64,000 nt of DNA from Adiantum capillus-veneris (lineage: Eukaryota; Streptophyta; Polypodiopsida; Polypodiales; Pteridaceae). A program made the translations under genes and the position numbers. The notes under the pieces were generated by a model. It had not been told where the DNA came from and ran no database searches. It saw nothing but the letters and a program-made list of their open reading frames with translations. Where the stretch lies: NCBI GenBank assembly GCA_014529385.2, contig CM043947.1:118771273-118835272 (forward strand). The letters run 5' to 3'. Within the stretch, counting starts at the first letter, position 1, and each line of letters starts with the position of its first letter. Shown here piece after piece: positions 1-12,400 of this stretch.

Positions 1-1905
1 GTGGCAAACCAAGCGCCTTTTGCAAGAAAGACGATCAAACAGAGAGCGGTAGAGTTACAACTTTTACTTGCAAAGAAAATCTGCCCACCAAATCAACAAC
101 AAACAGGAAACCTCGATGGCGAATGCCAATAAGCATCTTGCTTATACCCTCCTCTAGCACAACATTAATGTTTCCATGCATTGACCGAGTATGCATTGTA
201 TAAGGCCACATTACACGGCCGAGAATTAGCACGATTTTTAACCCATGCACGACACATACACCGAGGCAATACCTTATCGTCCGGGAGGACTCCGGCTAGG
301 AGGGGGGGAGGCATTCTCAAATGCGGACCTAATGGAAGAAAAAAAGAGCAAAAAAGGGCATGTTTTTCGACTATTTTAAAGGGTTGTCGTTTGATTGCGA
401 AATTTTCTGAACTAATCCAAGTACATATGCCCTTATACAGCATGAATCTACAAGTATATGGGGCCAAACGCCAAATGAAGCCCCTAGGTGTGTGTATATA
501 GGTAAAAATAACCATTTTTCGGACAAAACATTGGAAAAACGGAGAAATCCGGCCATAAAAATTGCATGTGAGTGTATATAGTGTTTTGCGGTGATGTTTT
601 TGAGTTATTATGATTTTTTGGGTTTAATTTGCTATTTTTCTTTTAATTTTACTAATTATCGGCAGAAAAACTTCAAAAATACAAAAAGCAGGTGAAAAAC
701 GGTTGTAATGAAAAACAACAAATATGGGGATAATTAGTGACTATAGGACAACCTATGGTGCAATGGGGGTGCAATTATGAGAATGGAACGGAAAGCGTGT
801 TTTAGCCAGATTTTGACGGAAACGTCAAATTTCTCGGAAACTAGGCAAATGGAGTCCAAATCAATAATTTTTCGAGCCTAAACCGCATCTCGCAAGAAGT
901 TGGGAGCACATGTCAAATTTCATGGAAAGTAGTTCGAGGACCCCCATTATGAGATTTTTTCACTTCATTTTAAGCTCATTTCTACTATTGCCTTTTGAGA
1001 GAGAGGTCTTGCCACCTAGAGCGAACGGGACTTCCAACGGCTTCTACGACGTGCACGACCACCCGACAGGCTCCAGACATGACAGGTAGGCTCACCACCT
1101 TGAGCTTTTCGCATATGTTTGATGTTTTGTCACGAAAACTAGCGTAGGGTTCACACGGGAAGAGAGCAGTAGAGGCCTACAAGTAGAAATGGCCACCTAA
1201 CGGCTAACTCAAAATCAATGAGGCTTCATCATTGGCTTACCCTAGCATAGGAGACCACTTTTGAATGCCCAAAGGAGGTAGAAAACCATCGGGAAAAACC
1301 CTAACTTCTAGAGCCCTGCAAGAGGCCACCAAATGGTAAATCGACGGAAAGACACCCAAATGCTACCAAAACTCATGGGTAGGAGCATCTCGACATGCTC
1401 GACAAGTCTATATAGCCCGCATGGCCATAAGGTGACCCGAAGCAGCACTAAACTTCAGAAACGGCATCAGACACCCCAAAGCGTCAAATAGCTCTCACGG
1501 CCAAACCACATGTCCGTTTCCCACCAAACTTCACGAGCGGCTTTCCTAGACCATCAACAACCAAGTCCTATGGTGGTAGACCACCACAAGTCATCGACGA
1601 CATGTAAACGCAACCACGGGTGCTTCCAGAGCGACAAATTGCCAAACGGAGCTTCGGTGAAGCCTAAGTCAACAAAAACCATATGGCAAGGATCCCCAAG
1701 GGACCGTGAAGCTATGGAGACCAACATCAAGAAATTTCATCGCTGAAAAGCACTCCAAAAGTCAGAAAATGTCTTGGAGGCTCTGAAATCCACACAGGGA
1801 GTTTCTTTCTATCTATTTGAGTTTTTTGTTGAAATAGGGCTTAAAAGGGACTCAGCGGGGCTCAGGGCAGGCACCTGTAGCACCTCCAATATCAATTTCA
1901 TAAGG
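1..1905. other. No gene recognised; leader of the gag-like element
   Basis: I see no supported coding region here; open frames are short, overlapping and unlike any family I know. The DNA is mixed AT-rich with no microsatellite or clear LTR boundary. It leads into the palindrome array and the gag-like gene on the same strand, so it may be the LTR or 5' leader of that old element. I could not find a second copy of it downstream of the gene (12.8-13.5 kb). Confidence 0.5.
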
Positions 1906-2499
1906 AGACATCCTACGCATAGGATGCCTCAAGGCCAAATCTGGGCACACAACTCAACATCTCTTATCACACACAGCTTCTGAATAGCCTGTACATGCTA
2001 GCCATCAAGTTTCATCACATTTGGACAAAAGTTGACCTCATGTGCATCAAAAAACGCAAAGTCAGAGCATAGAGGCAATAAGGGGTCATAGACCTACCAA
2101 AACTAGTCCAAATCACATAAAACTTGCACAATATACTCATGAGTACATTGCCAAGCTATCTGTGGTGTCATATGTGAAAAATGATGAAATAGACATCCTA
2201 TGCGCAGGATGTCTAAATGACCAATTTGACCTTTAGCTTGTAATTTTGAGTTGCAGGTCTCTTTATAACACCTTCCTAAGCTCATGTATCAATTTTCAAG
2301 CCATTCGAATATCATTTGCTACCTGTTGAGGTCATCCTACCCAATTTGTGAGCCAAAAGCCTGAATCTGCCCAGAAATGCACTTTTTGATGCCCAAACCC
2401 AATTCCAATCACATAGCCATGTTGCACAGGTCAAGGACCACCAACTTGCCAAGTTTCACCAAAAACAGGTAAGGTAGACATCCTACGTGTAGGATGTCT
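1906..2499. repeat. Three 24-bp palindromes spaced 285 bp apart
   Basis: Near-perfect palindromes of the form AGACATCCTACGYGTAGGAT plus GTCT occur at 1906-1929, 2191-2214 and 2476-2499. The two start-to-start distances are both 285 bp, although the DNA between copies is only loosely similar. A half copy (AGACATCCTACGTG) lies at 13204-13217, beyond the inserted element 1. The array sits just upstream of the gag-like start at 2665. The positions are read directly; a role such as protein binding or RNA structure is inference. Confidence 0.8.
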
Positions 2500-2664
2500 A
2501 AATGATAATTTTTAGCCAGAAAGCTACTGTGAGCACATAAAGAGTTTCCCTAGTTTCTTTTGAGCTTTATTTTCAATTTTCAACTCATTTGGATAGTTAG
2601 AACTCAGCTTATCAGCTAATATGGAAAAAACGCAAACTTTGGACTACTGAGTGCAACAGGATCT

Positions 2665-5440
2665 ATGGCAGCCACAAAATCACCTGCAAAGAAGAAGAGG
2701 ATGACTATAAAAGACTAGTTGGAAGAAGTGGAGCCTTTTGTGATCCCAAAAGGAACTCTGAAGCCCACAAGCACATGGATTCAAGATGATTTGCTAGAGT
2801 CCAATGCTTTGAGAATCTACCAAGGCGTATGCAAAGATCCCGAAGGAAATGCAGTGGAGCTACCCATGTTACCACGGGAGCTCAATGAATTTTTCAAGAG
2901 CAAGATGGGGGATTATCTGGAGAAGCTGGATCTACATAACTACTTTGAAGCTTTGCCAGCGGGGATTGACATCATAAGAGTGTGGGAATTTGTAACCACT
3001 ATCAAAGAAGATGGAGTGGCCCGAGTCATTGATCTGCAAGGCAAGCCAGATACCATGATTGCCATCACAGAGAGGGTGGTGGCAGCCGCACTTGACATCT
3101 CAAACAAAGGAGATAGTGTGACAAAGAGGCGAGACAAAGTCAAAGTCTACTAAAAAACGAAGAACAACTACACATTTGAAGATATTGCAAACCCAAAAGT
3201 GGCTATCATGAGCCAACTCTACAACCAATACTTCCACATGTGTATGAAGCGGCCACAAAAGTATAGGATCCCACCTGGAGCCATTACTACCACATTCACC
3301 CGGGCAATGCAGAAGAGCAAGCCAAAAGTGATCAATTATGCTGCTTACATCCATGACAACCTGGTGAAGACGGGGAACAGAAATCCCACCTACATTGTAC
3401 CTAGTGAGCTGATAACAAAAGTGGTCTATGGAGCACTGCATGCCAAGGGAAAATACCTTAACCTCCTTCACAGAATGATTGGCTAAAGCTGAAAGAAGAT
3501 AAAGAATAAGAACCTCCTAGGGCACCCAGAGTAGCCACACGTTTGAAGCGCCAGTTAGAGACCGTGCTAGAAGAGCCGCCAGAATCAAAGAAAGGAAAGA
3601 AAGAAATTCTACAAGCCAATCAAAGAGACCAAGTCACAGAAAGCGGCGCGGCTAGAACAACTAATGGAAAGCTTCAGAGCCAAAAGAGCACTCGAGGGAG
3701 AACTAAGAGAGTTGTGGAAGCCATCCCTAGAAGCCATGTCGGGATCATCTCGAAGGGTTCACCGGGATAGGTTCGAAGACTACATCAAAAACTTTGAGAT
3801 CCTAGATGCTACGGCAAAAAATATCCCGAATATCCCATTTACAGAAGAAGAAGTGGACGAAGTACGCCGGCAACTGCTAGAAGAGCAGGAAGGCCAAGAA
3901 AGAGAGAGAAAAACCAAGGCGGACAGAGATTTCAAGAAGAAGCCAGCAACTCCACCGTCAAGCAAGGAATCCAGCCCACTGCCATCACCACCTCCCCTTA
4001 GCCCTCCACAAACCCAACAAAAGGAGGATGAACAAGAATATTCCAAGCAAGAGAAGAGCCAAGAGGAAGAGCAGAAAGAAGAAGCTGAACCAAAAGAGGA
4101 GAAGCTAGATCCAGAAGAAAAGAGTTTCAAAATATTTCTTGATCTATAGCTGCGGGTTACTCTAGAGAAGAGATAGCTACATTAGCCATTGAGTTGACAA
4201 GCACAAGGCCCAAGGAACAGATAAAGAGCCTTTGATTAGTGGAATTGAAAGAGATGGCCACCGATATAGTGGAACTACAACCACTGACCAACGATTGGGA
4301 TGTGGTAATGCAAAAGCTAACCGGGCTCAGAGCAAGATCAATGGCCACGGAGAGTGAGATTGATAGTCTCAAAACAAACTAAGCGCATATCAAAGCTGAA
4401 GTGGACTCACTGCAGAAACAGGGCCAAGAGCATATAGAGAAACAAACAGAGTTGCAAGCCAGTCTGGACGTGGCATTACAAAGATTCCAGGAAATGGAAC
4501 GACAGAATCAGGAAACCGAACACAAGCTTCAAAGAGCAGAGGAAGAATACAAGACAATCAGCAAGTCATTGACAGATGCAGAGAGAGAAAGGGACAACCT
4601 GACTCTACAACTTGTTGAAGAGTCCAAAGAGGTGGAAACTTTGAGAAATGCCAAGGAAAAGTCCAAGATAGAGCATGAGGCAAGCCAGGATGAAGTGATC
4701 GAGCTGAAAGATTAGATGAAAGTAAAAGATCAGACCATCCAAAGACTAACAGCATCTCCGGCCAGAGTCCGAGCTGCTAGCTCGACTAGCACGGCTTCAG
4801 AGACTGAATTGTATGAAGAACAAATGAAGGAACTCCAAAAGGAGTTGACATTAGAAAAAAGGCAAAGGCTGATGCTGGCCGAGGGGTCTCTGGTAATGCA
4901 AAACCGCTTGGAAGAAGAGAACAAGGCCATGAAAAATGAGCTAGAAGCCATAAAAAGAAAAATGGATGAGGATTTCAGAGATGGCAAGCAAAAAACGAAG
5001 ACATCAAGAGAAAGCTCGAGGAGGCGGAGAAAATCAATGCCGATCTGAACGACCTCCTAGTGAACATGGGAGATCAAGTGGAAGAAGAAAAGAGGGCATT
5101 TCAACAGCAGATAGATGAGCTGAGAGTCCAACAGCAAATGGAAGAGCAACAGTTTTTAGCATCGGGCCAGCAGCAATAGAGGGTATTGACATAGAGAATG
5201 TGTCAATCCAGTGGATACCACCATGTAAGAGGACATCCTTGTGGGACCCTTACAAGAACCCCAGGATCTGACACAAGAAGAAGAAGAGAAGCTACAGAAG
5301 GCCATAGAAGCGGCAGTAAAAGACACAGTCACAGGAGCATTGGAGTGGGAGCAGAGAGTGTTTAAATTAATGCCCTTTCAAAAATAGATGCCAATAACCT
5401 TTGGCGTGAATGGCTACAGCCTTCTCTCCCATATCCTCTG
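2665..5440 (+). pseudogene. Decayed retrotransposon gag-like/coiled-coil protein
   Basis: A long gag-like plant protein gene, broken in many places. The ATG at 2665 gives a short basic N-terminus; the frame then meets TAG (2716-2718) and TAA (3151-3153), and continues in the same frame to 3486. Frameshifts follow near 3486 and 3600-3660. Residues coded at 3664-4149 are charged and E/K/P-rich; 4160-5180 codes an almost continuous coiled coil rich in E, K, Q and L, again with stops (4149, 4381, 4713, 5047). The 3' end is cut by element 1 at 5440; the last codons and TAA (12808-12810) lie beyond it, starting at 12784 after the target duplication. I recognise no catalytic domain. The upstream palindrome array resembles that of element 3, so I infer a non-autonomous gag-only retroelement rather than a host gene. 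Confidence 0.6.
5228..5275. repeat. Copy of a ~40-bp hairpin-like LTR-tip repeat
   Basis: The stretch containing TGTGGGACCCTTACAAGAAC followed by CCCAGGATC and TGACACAAG also occurs twice at 7064-7158 inside element 1. Its ends are partly self-complementary (ATCCTG...CAGGAT). On the minus strand it begins TGTCAG-, like the tip of many gypsy LTRs. Here it interrupts or replaces part of the gag-like coding region. Confidence 0.6.
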
Positions 5441-7025
5441 TGTAACATTTAATGGCCTAAAAACTTGTGTGTAGCGGAAATGAGCATGAACATAGTGGGC
5501 ATTTCATTAGAATAGATTCCTAATGAGAATTACAAGAGTGCTTGGGTAGAGAGAGCAACTAAAAGCATAACACCTAGTTAGATAGCATGAACAATACTTT
5601 CAAAAGAGAGAGAAATTAAGCTATTGACAATAGTTGAGGACCGGATTTGCATGGAGCCGGTCCCCCCTCCAAAAGGCTTTGTATTATGGTTTCTCCCATC
5701 AGGAGAGACATTGTACAATACAATTCTTTGTGTTCCTTTAAGACTAGCTAGTGCAATGAAGGTGAAAGCTTCATGCACTAAGAAAAACGCTTAGAAAACA
5801 CAACATCAATTATCTCCGGTCTCAGACCCAAGACCTCACACACCTTCAAAGATGGTGAGAGCTAGCAGGGTATGAGAGTAGATTGAGAGGAAGAAGGAGT
5901 ATTCTTACGAGAAAGATGTACATCTCCTCACATAATCACACATATTAGCATAGCTTAGCTTAGTAATTAGCATGGTAGAGGAGATGAGCATGCATTGAAG
6001 CTTGGCTCTTGGTTGGATTTGCATCACAAAGCCAAGAGTTTTTGGTGTATGCCTCCCTTCTAACAAGCTTGGAGTAGGTGGTAAGATTTCCATTAAAGCT
6101 TGAGAAGGAGAGAGAGTCTTCTTTACTTCACACATGAGATTGTGTGAGTGTGTGTGTGATAATGCCTTACAAAAATCATCCCCCTCTCTCTCTTGGTTGA
6201 CCCCCCTTGCTATTTGCTCATGCTCTACTCTCATTGGACCTCCCCAGGCTTAGCCAATGGTAATTAAGCAGTATAAGTGATAGCCTTCTAACATGTGTCC
6301 CCCTTTCCCCTTTTGTGAGAGCTTTAGGTAATTTAATAATTCAACTAAAATCTCATCGGACCCCTTTGCCTCCTGGCCAATAGGAATCAGGCAAGCCATT
6401 GGGCTGTTGAATTCTCATTGGACCCCTTGGGAGACTGTCCAGTAGTCTTCTAGAGGACTTAATTCTCATTGGTTCTTTTATTAAGTTTTTTTAAAATTAA
6501 TTAAACTAGATTTACTCTAGCTTAATTCTCATTGGTCCACCTCCAAGGCCATCCAATAGGAATTGGGTACACCTTGTGGGCATCTGGGCTAGGGAGCTGA
6601 CATGTGTCCCTCATTCCCTTTGTGTAAAGGGAGCTTGTGTGTGTGTGTGTTTCTCTCTCATCCCCTACAAGCAAGGCTCTCCCCCTCCTAAGTAGGGATT
6701 TGTAAAGACTTTTTTGACACACACAAAGCATCCAATTCCCCCATGGTTGACCTTTGGACACAACCTTTGAATTTTGAAACCTTAGCATTTTGGAAGTCTT
6801 AATGGGCTGAACCTTAGGATCTTTTTAGCCCATTGTTGCACATGGCTCTTTTGCAGATGGCCCCCCGTTTGGATCCCTATTTTCCCTCCTTTGGATCCCT
6901 ACTGTGGCCGGTCTACTAGCTTAACCAATATTTTAGATTTTTCTCCCCTGGCACTTCCCCATATTAAATGATCAGTTTAACATGAGAAAATCATTTAGGA
7001 GAATTAGATATTGATTATTATGACA
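5441..7025 (-). repeat. 3' LTR of element 1 (full length)
   Basis: 1585 bp, starting TGTAACATTT and ending ATTATGACA. Its two ends match 12401-12778 closely, but 5728-6937 has no counterpart there. A related, diverged LTR of the same family lies at 27573-29041. It contains TG-rich and CT-rich microsatellite patches and no coding region. Confidence 0.93.
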
Positions 7026-7039
7026 TTACCTCTCTCTTG
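7026..7039 (-). other. Polypurine tract of element 1
   Basis: Directly inside the 3' LTR, the minus strand reads CAAGAGAGAGGTAA, a purine run in the position of the plus-strand primer for reverse transcription. Confidence 0.7.
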
Positions 7040-7063
7040 AAATCATAGTCGTCCTCGACTATG

Positions 7064-7158
7064 GTGTCAGATCCTGTGGGACCCTTACAAGAACCCCAGG
7101 ATCCTGACACATAGTCGTCCTTGTGGGACCCTTACAAGATCCCCAGGATTTGACACAA
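7064..7158. repeat. Two tandem copies of the ~40-bp LTR-tip repeat
   Basis: Two copies of the motif built on GTGGGACCCTTACAAGA and CCCCAGGAT-TGACACA lie side by side, separated by ATAGTCGTCCT, between the polypurine tract and the chromodomain region. The third copy is at 5228-5275, outside the element. The matching flanking phrase (CATAGTCGTCCT) is itself duplicated, which suggests a slippage or template-switch origin. Confidence 0.65.
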
Positions 7159-7455
7159 GTCCTTTTCTTAGCGGGTAGAGGATCCCTATGTTACCCTATG
7201 GCATCATTCCAAAATGGATGACTAGTCCATTTGGTGCTTGAGAGCCTAAGGCTGCCGCAAGCATGTCTGCACATTAGTCCTATCAATCTTCCATAGTAGA
7301 GTGACAAGCTCTACTTGGTGTTTGGGAGATGTCGTCTCCGCAAACTTGATCTAAGCATGCATACTACTTCATTTTTGTGCACAATAAATAAAAAGAGAGT
7401 CTTATAAGACAAAAACTTTGTTCATTTTTAACATTTTGTACATTTTCTTACTCTT

Positions 7456-10400
7456 GGGAAACATTGTAAGCATTGACAAGGTTTAGGTTATCCTTTAATT
7501 GTATGCCTTGCATCCATCTAGCATCTTCAAAAGGATAATTATTAAACTTAATAAGATATCGTCAGATAGTCTTACCGCCTCTTAGTACCTTGTCTTCATG
7601 TCAGAGAATGGACTCGGGCTACAACACCTCCTCTTGGTCGTTGATCTTCGGTGGGTCTTCAGTAGTTGGTTCTTGAGGTGGATCTCCTTTGTAAGGCTTT
7701 AATAGGCTCACATGGAAAGCATTGTGTATGAGCCAATGATTGGGCAACTTGAGTTGATAGGCCATCTCATTGACTGGCCTAAGAATCTAGAAGGGACCAT
7801 AGTACCTTTTTCCTAGTTTAGCATAGTACTTTTGGTGTCCCGTAGGATTCTTGCCCGTCGTGTGCCTTAATCAAGCCTTGGGAAACTTTAATAAGACCCA
7901 ATCATTTTCTTTAAAGGTTTGGGCTCTTCTGTGTTTGTCAGCAAGTAGCCTTTTGCCTTTGCTGTGAGATAGAGATAGCATCCTTAATCTTTTGAAAAGA
8001 TTCTTGTAGGTCCCGGCTATAATCATCTGCAGTGAAGATCTTCCCATGTACCTTAAGTAGCAAGGGACTTTTTGATCTTCCCTCAATCACCTCGAAAGGT
8101 GCTTTTCCCGTGGAAGTATGTACAGTGTTATTGTAAGCATACTTCACTAAGGGTAAGTACTTCTCCCATTGGGATATTTGATCTACTTCCGTTACATAGG
8201 CTTTTAGTAGATCAAGAATTGTTAGGTTCGCTATTTCACTTTGGCTATCCGTTTGTGGATGATAGGCCAAAGAGAAGTTTAGCCTTGTCCCTAAATTCTC
8301 AAAGAGACCCTTCCAGAAATTACTGGTCATTCTAGGATCTCTATCCGACACTATGGACATTGGCAAGCCATGGTACTTGAAAATTTGTGAAATGAAGAGG
8401 GTTGCCATTTGATGGGCTTTGATAGTCTTTTTGATAGGTAAAAAATGAGCTTTTTTACTGAACCTGTATACTATCGTCCATATTCTCGTAATCCCATGGA
8501 TAGACTTAGGCAATCCAAAGATAAAATCCATGGATATGCTCTCCCATGGTGAATTAGGGATTGGCAAGGGTTGAAGCAATCCAAGTTGCTTCCCTCTATC
8601 AAATTTTTTCTTTTGGCATACCACACATTTAGAAACATACTCTTGTATGTTCACTTTCATGGTAGGACAATAGAAATATGTTTGAATTCCCTTTAAGATA
8701 GACTGAATCCCTCTATGCCTCGCATAAGGTGCAGCATGAGATTCATACATTACTTTCTCACGTAGTGAGTTAGTAACACATAGTCTATTGCCATAGAGAA
8801 GATAACCATCTTGTAAAGTAAATGGTTCTTCTTTCTTCCCTAATGCAAGGGCTGAAATCACATCTCTAAAATCGGGATCAATAGCATACCCATCTATCAT
8901 TGAAGATAGATCATTGTGAGTTGCTATGGAAACCGCATTCACTCTCGGCCATCTTGAGAATGCATTAGCTACTTGATTATGCTTGCCAGCAATGTGAGCA
9001 ATATGAAAATGAAATTGCGAAAGGAAATTTGCCCACCTCATTTGTTTGTTGGAGAGCTTGGTTTGTGTCATGAAGTCCTTAAGACTTTGGTGATCCGTTC
9101 GCAGAATGAAAGGAGTGCCCAATAAATAGTGCTTCCATGAGTCTAAGGCATGTAGAACTGCAAGGAGTTCCTTTTCATATATGCCTAGAGCTTGCTCAAT
9201 AGGGTCGAGCCTTCGACTTTCATAGCCTATGGCGTGCCCTTCTTGGAGCAAAACAGCTCCAAGGCAATCACCACAAGCATCACATTGGACCTCAAATGGT
9301 TTTGAGAGATCCGGTAGTGTAAGCACAGGTTGAGAGATAAGCTTTTCTTTAAGATTTTCAAAAGCATTGTTCTCCTTAGCAGACCATGTATACCTAACAC
9401 TTTTCTTTGTTAGGTCATGTAATGGTCCCGCAATTTGTGAGAACTTTTCTATGAAGCGTCTATAATATGCACACATACCGATAAAGCTTCTTAGGCCATC
9501 CTTTCATTATCTCTAACTTTGATGGATCCATTTGGATGCCAGCTTGAGAGATAATGTGACCTAAATACTGAATCTCTTGCAAGAAAAATTCACCTTTTTT
9601 GCGATTAACATAAAGTTTATTCTCTCTTAAAACTTGAAATATTACTTGGAGGTGTTGCTTGTGTTCATCTAATGAATTAGAGTAGATGATAATATCATCA
9701 AAGAACACTCCAGTGAAAGTTCGATGAGGCCTGAACAGCTTCTCCATCAAGCGGTTGAATGTGGCTGGTGCATTGGTCAAGACAAAAGGCATGAAAATGT
9801 ATTCATAAAGACCAAATGTGGTGCGAAATGCGGTCGTTACAATGTATTGATGAACTATCCTTAGTTGATGATAGCCACTTTTTAGGTCAATCCTACTGAA
9901 GTAGGTCAATCCTTGTAGCTTATCAAATAGGTATTCTACCCGTGGAACGAGAAACCTATTCTTGATAGTGATCCTATTTAGTGCTCTATAGTTGACACAC
10001 ATACGATATGTGCCATCTTTCTTTTGCACTAATAGCACAGGTGAGCAAAATGGAGATGAGCTAGGCCTAACCATGCCCTTCTCAACTAATTCATGCACTT
10101 GCCGCATAATCTCCTCTTGTTGAGCTTGAGAAACTCTATAAGGAGGTTTGTTAGGCGGTGAACTTCCTGGAATAAGTTCAATTGCATGGTCATCATTACC
10201 TCGTTTAGGAGGTAGATCACAAGGGATGTCGTCAATAAAAACATCTTGAAACCCCTTGAGAAAATTGGATAACTCTAATTCCTTTTGGTTGCTTTTATTC
10301 TCTTTTGCTAAAGCATTAGGTTCATTTTGAGAATCTTTAACAAAAATCATGTACACGAAAATAGAGCTCTTTATTGACTTGTTGAAAGCTGGTGTATGTA

Positions 10401-10674
10401 CAATGGGGATAGTGTTACCCATTTCCTTAGCATCTATATACATGTCTTTTTCCCTAAACTTAAAGGAGATTCTCCTTTCAGGGAATTTAACATTGGCAGC
10501 CAGGCGATCAAACCATGGTGCCCCTAGTATTACATCCTCATGCTTGAGAGGAGAGATAAAGAAGTCCTCTTTGTCCACATAGCTTTGGACATGAAGCCTC
10601 AATTTCCCAATTAAGGGAGTGACTGAAGCTTCTTGCCCCTTGAAAGCACTGTCTGCGGGTAGGACATCTCCCAT
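7456..10674 (-). pseudogene. pol: Ty3 pol of element 1: protease end, RT, RNase H, integrase, chromodomain
   Basis: Replication enzymes of a chromovirus. From 10674 downward the protein has the end of the protease (DVILGAPWFDRL), then RT with YFSRIDLKSGYH near 9890 and an FFDD active site near 9700 (FVDD is usual). A one-base frameshift near 9485 joins it to RNase H (CDACGD, YEKEL, RTDHQSL; the last usual Asp is Asn in VANAFS). Next is integrase with the H-H-C-C finger (8620-8760) and D, D, E near 8528, 8345 and 8225 (MDFIFG, SDRDPR, SQSEIAN). Below 7938 a shift leads to WVLLKFPKA, stops, and a chromodomain-like tail at about 7460-7600. It is non-functional as it stands. Confidence 0.93.
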
Positions 10675-12269
10675 CTCGTAGGCTTGTATGCCTTAAAATT
10701 GTGAGTAGAACCAGGGTCAAAGAGAATAAAAGCATCATGTTCTCTTACCTTTCCCCAAGCATGGCATAGAGGAGATCCTTTGTGGTGAATTCGGTGAGTC
10801 TCCTCCTCTTGGATTTCAACCAAGGTAGCTCTAGGAGGATCTTGGCGGTTGTTCTTTTGGGGACAAGCGCGGTACACATGCCCTTGTGCGTCGCACTTGA
10901 AACATCGGTTATCCTTGCGATAACGCTCAAGCTCTTCAGGAGAGAGTTTGTTTTTACCTTTGTAAACTCCCTTCTCTTTAGCTTTGTTGGAGTTGCCCTT
11001 AGGAGACTTTTGGACATTGTCCTTCCCCTTAGGCTCGTTGGAACTTTTGTTTTCCGTGGGCTTATTATTTCTTTTAGCCCCCGTTTGGATATTGATTCGA
11101 GAGGCCACCATAGTATGGTGTATTACCGTCGATATGGTACGTGGTATTTGGGAGTTGACATACTACGCCATTTCTTCGGTTAAGCCCGCATAAAATTGTT
11201 GCTTTTTCTCTCCAAAATCCAACTTTTTGAACACAGTGGCTTTGAGTTGAAGGTCCCAAAACTTGTCTACATATTTGTGGATGGATTCATAGAGAGAGAG
11301 CTTTAAGCTTTGCCATTCGGTGAGTACTTTGTCTTTGGCATCGGTGGCCAAAAACTGCTTCATAATGGAAGCTCTTAAAGCTTTCCATGTTCGTGGAGCT
11401 TCACTGTTGGCACGTAGGCTAGACCACCATTGTCTGGCGGACTTTTGAAACTGCATAGATACATGGTGTAGCTTAGAGGACTCTGTGAAGCCCTCATCTC
11501 CAAACGCCGCATCAAACTGTTGGATAAAGGCCAAGACTTTGTCCGTAGCACCAAAGGTGCCATCATAGGTAAGGAAAGAGATGCTCTTTCCTCCCTCTTT
11601 GAACTTCTTCAGCTTGGACGACCTCTTCCATGCGGCATACGATTTCCTATGGCCTCTTCTTTTTGATGGTTCAAAGGTTGCACCATCACTTTCTTCAAAA
11701 GGTGAAGAATTTGAAGAAGGTGGAGAAGAGGGTGACCTCTTTCTCGCCTTTTTCTGGTCTTGATCTTCGTTGTCTTAACCATCACTTTCATAAGAGGAAG
11801 AGGATAAAGAAGATGGAGAAGAGGGTGACCTCTTTCTCACATTTTTCTTCTCTTGCTTTTTATCATCCCTCTTTGAATTATGGTGTGGAGAAGGGTGCGA
11901 TGGTCTTCTCCACTTTGGTGGTGATGGAGAGCGTTTAGCCCGCCGTCTTCGTGGAGCCATCTCCGCCGAGGTGGCAGGAGACTCACTTCTTTCTCGTTCC
12001 TTCGGTGGAGGCTCTTGAGTTCTCCTTTGGGAAGGAGATGCATCATCAAGAAGTAAATTCTTGAGCCCATCGTATGGATTCTCTTCTTCCTCCCGAATCG
12101 GAGAGAGACCTCTTTTGGAAGTCTCGCTAGGAGGATTCCTAGGTGTTCTCTTGTCATGGTGGTGAGCTTGGAGAATCCCATGAACATGGAGCTGCCATTG
12201 CACTTCACTTTGGAGAGATGGATTGCCCATGACTTGTTGAAGCCTAGAAAGAAGATAGTTAACAAGCAT
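10611..12269 (-). pseudogene. gag: Gag and protease start of element 1
   Basis: Capsid polyprotein in one reading frame from the ATG at 12269. The N-terminal third is basic and S/R-rich. A TAA at 11775-11777 interrupts it; the capsid domain follows (11160-11700, with SARQWWSSL and the retrotransposon-gag helices), then a second stop near 11163. Further in the same frame is a zinc knuckle CX2CX4HX4C (CFKCDAQGHVYRAC, around 10890). It ends in the protease active-site region, FILFDPGSTHNF, where the usual D-S/T-G has become D-P-G. A frameshift at 10611-10674 leads into pol. The S-to-P change suggests a dead protease. Confidence 0.9.
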
Positions 12270-12381
12270 CAGAGCGTCATTAGAGCTAAAAAATCCCTAT
12301 TCTACTTACTCACATGAATTAATAATACCAACCATTTATAGCTAGCTTGAGGATCTCCCTTCTTGAGCAAGAAAAGAGAAA

Positions 12382-12399
12382 CCTTGTGCTATGATACCA
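12382..12399 (-). other. Primer-binding site of element 1 (tRNA-iMet type)
   Basis: On the minus strand, one base inside the 5' LTR, the sequence is TGGTATCATAGCAC. The complement of the plant initiator Met tRNA 3' end is TGGTATCAGAGC, so one base differs in the first twelve. This fixes the orientation of the element. Confidence 0.85.
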
Positions 12400-12400
12400 A

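Noticed and set aside
181-501. Two overlapping ORFs on opposite strands near the left edge
   Set aside because: Composition is unlike protein, no homology is recognised, and no promoter or splice context is seen.
12382-12399. tRNA gene at the TGGTATCA sites
   Set aside because: Only the tRNA 3'-end complement is present next to LTRs; these are primer-binding sites.
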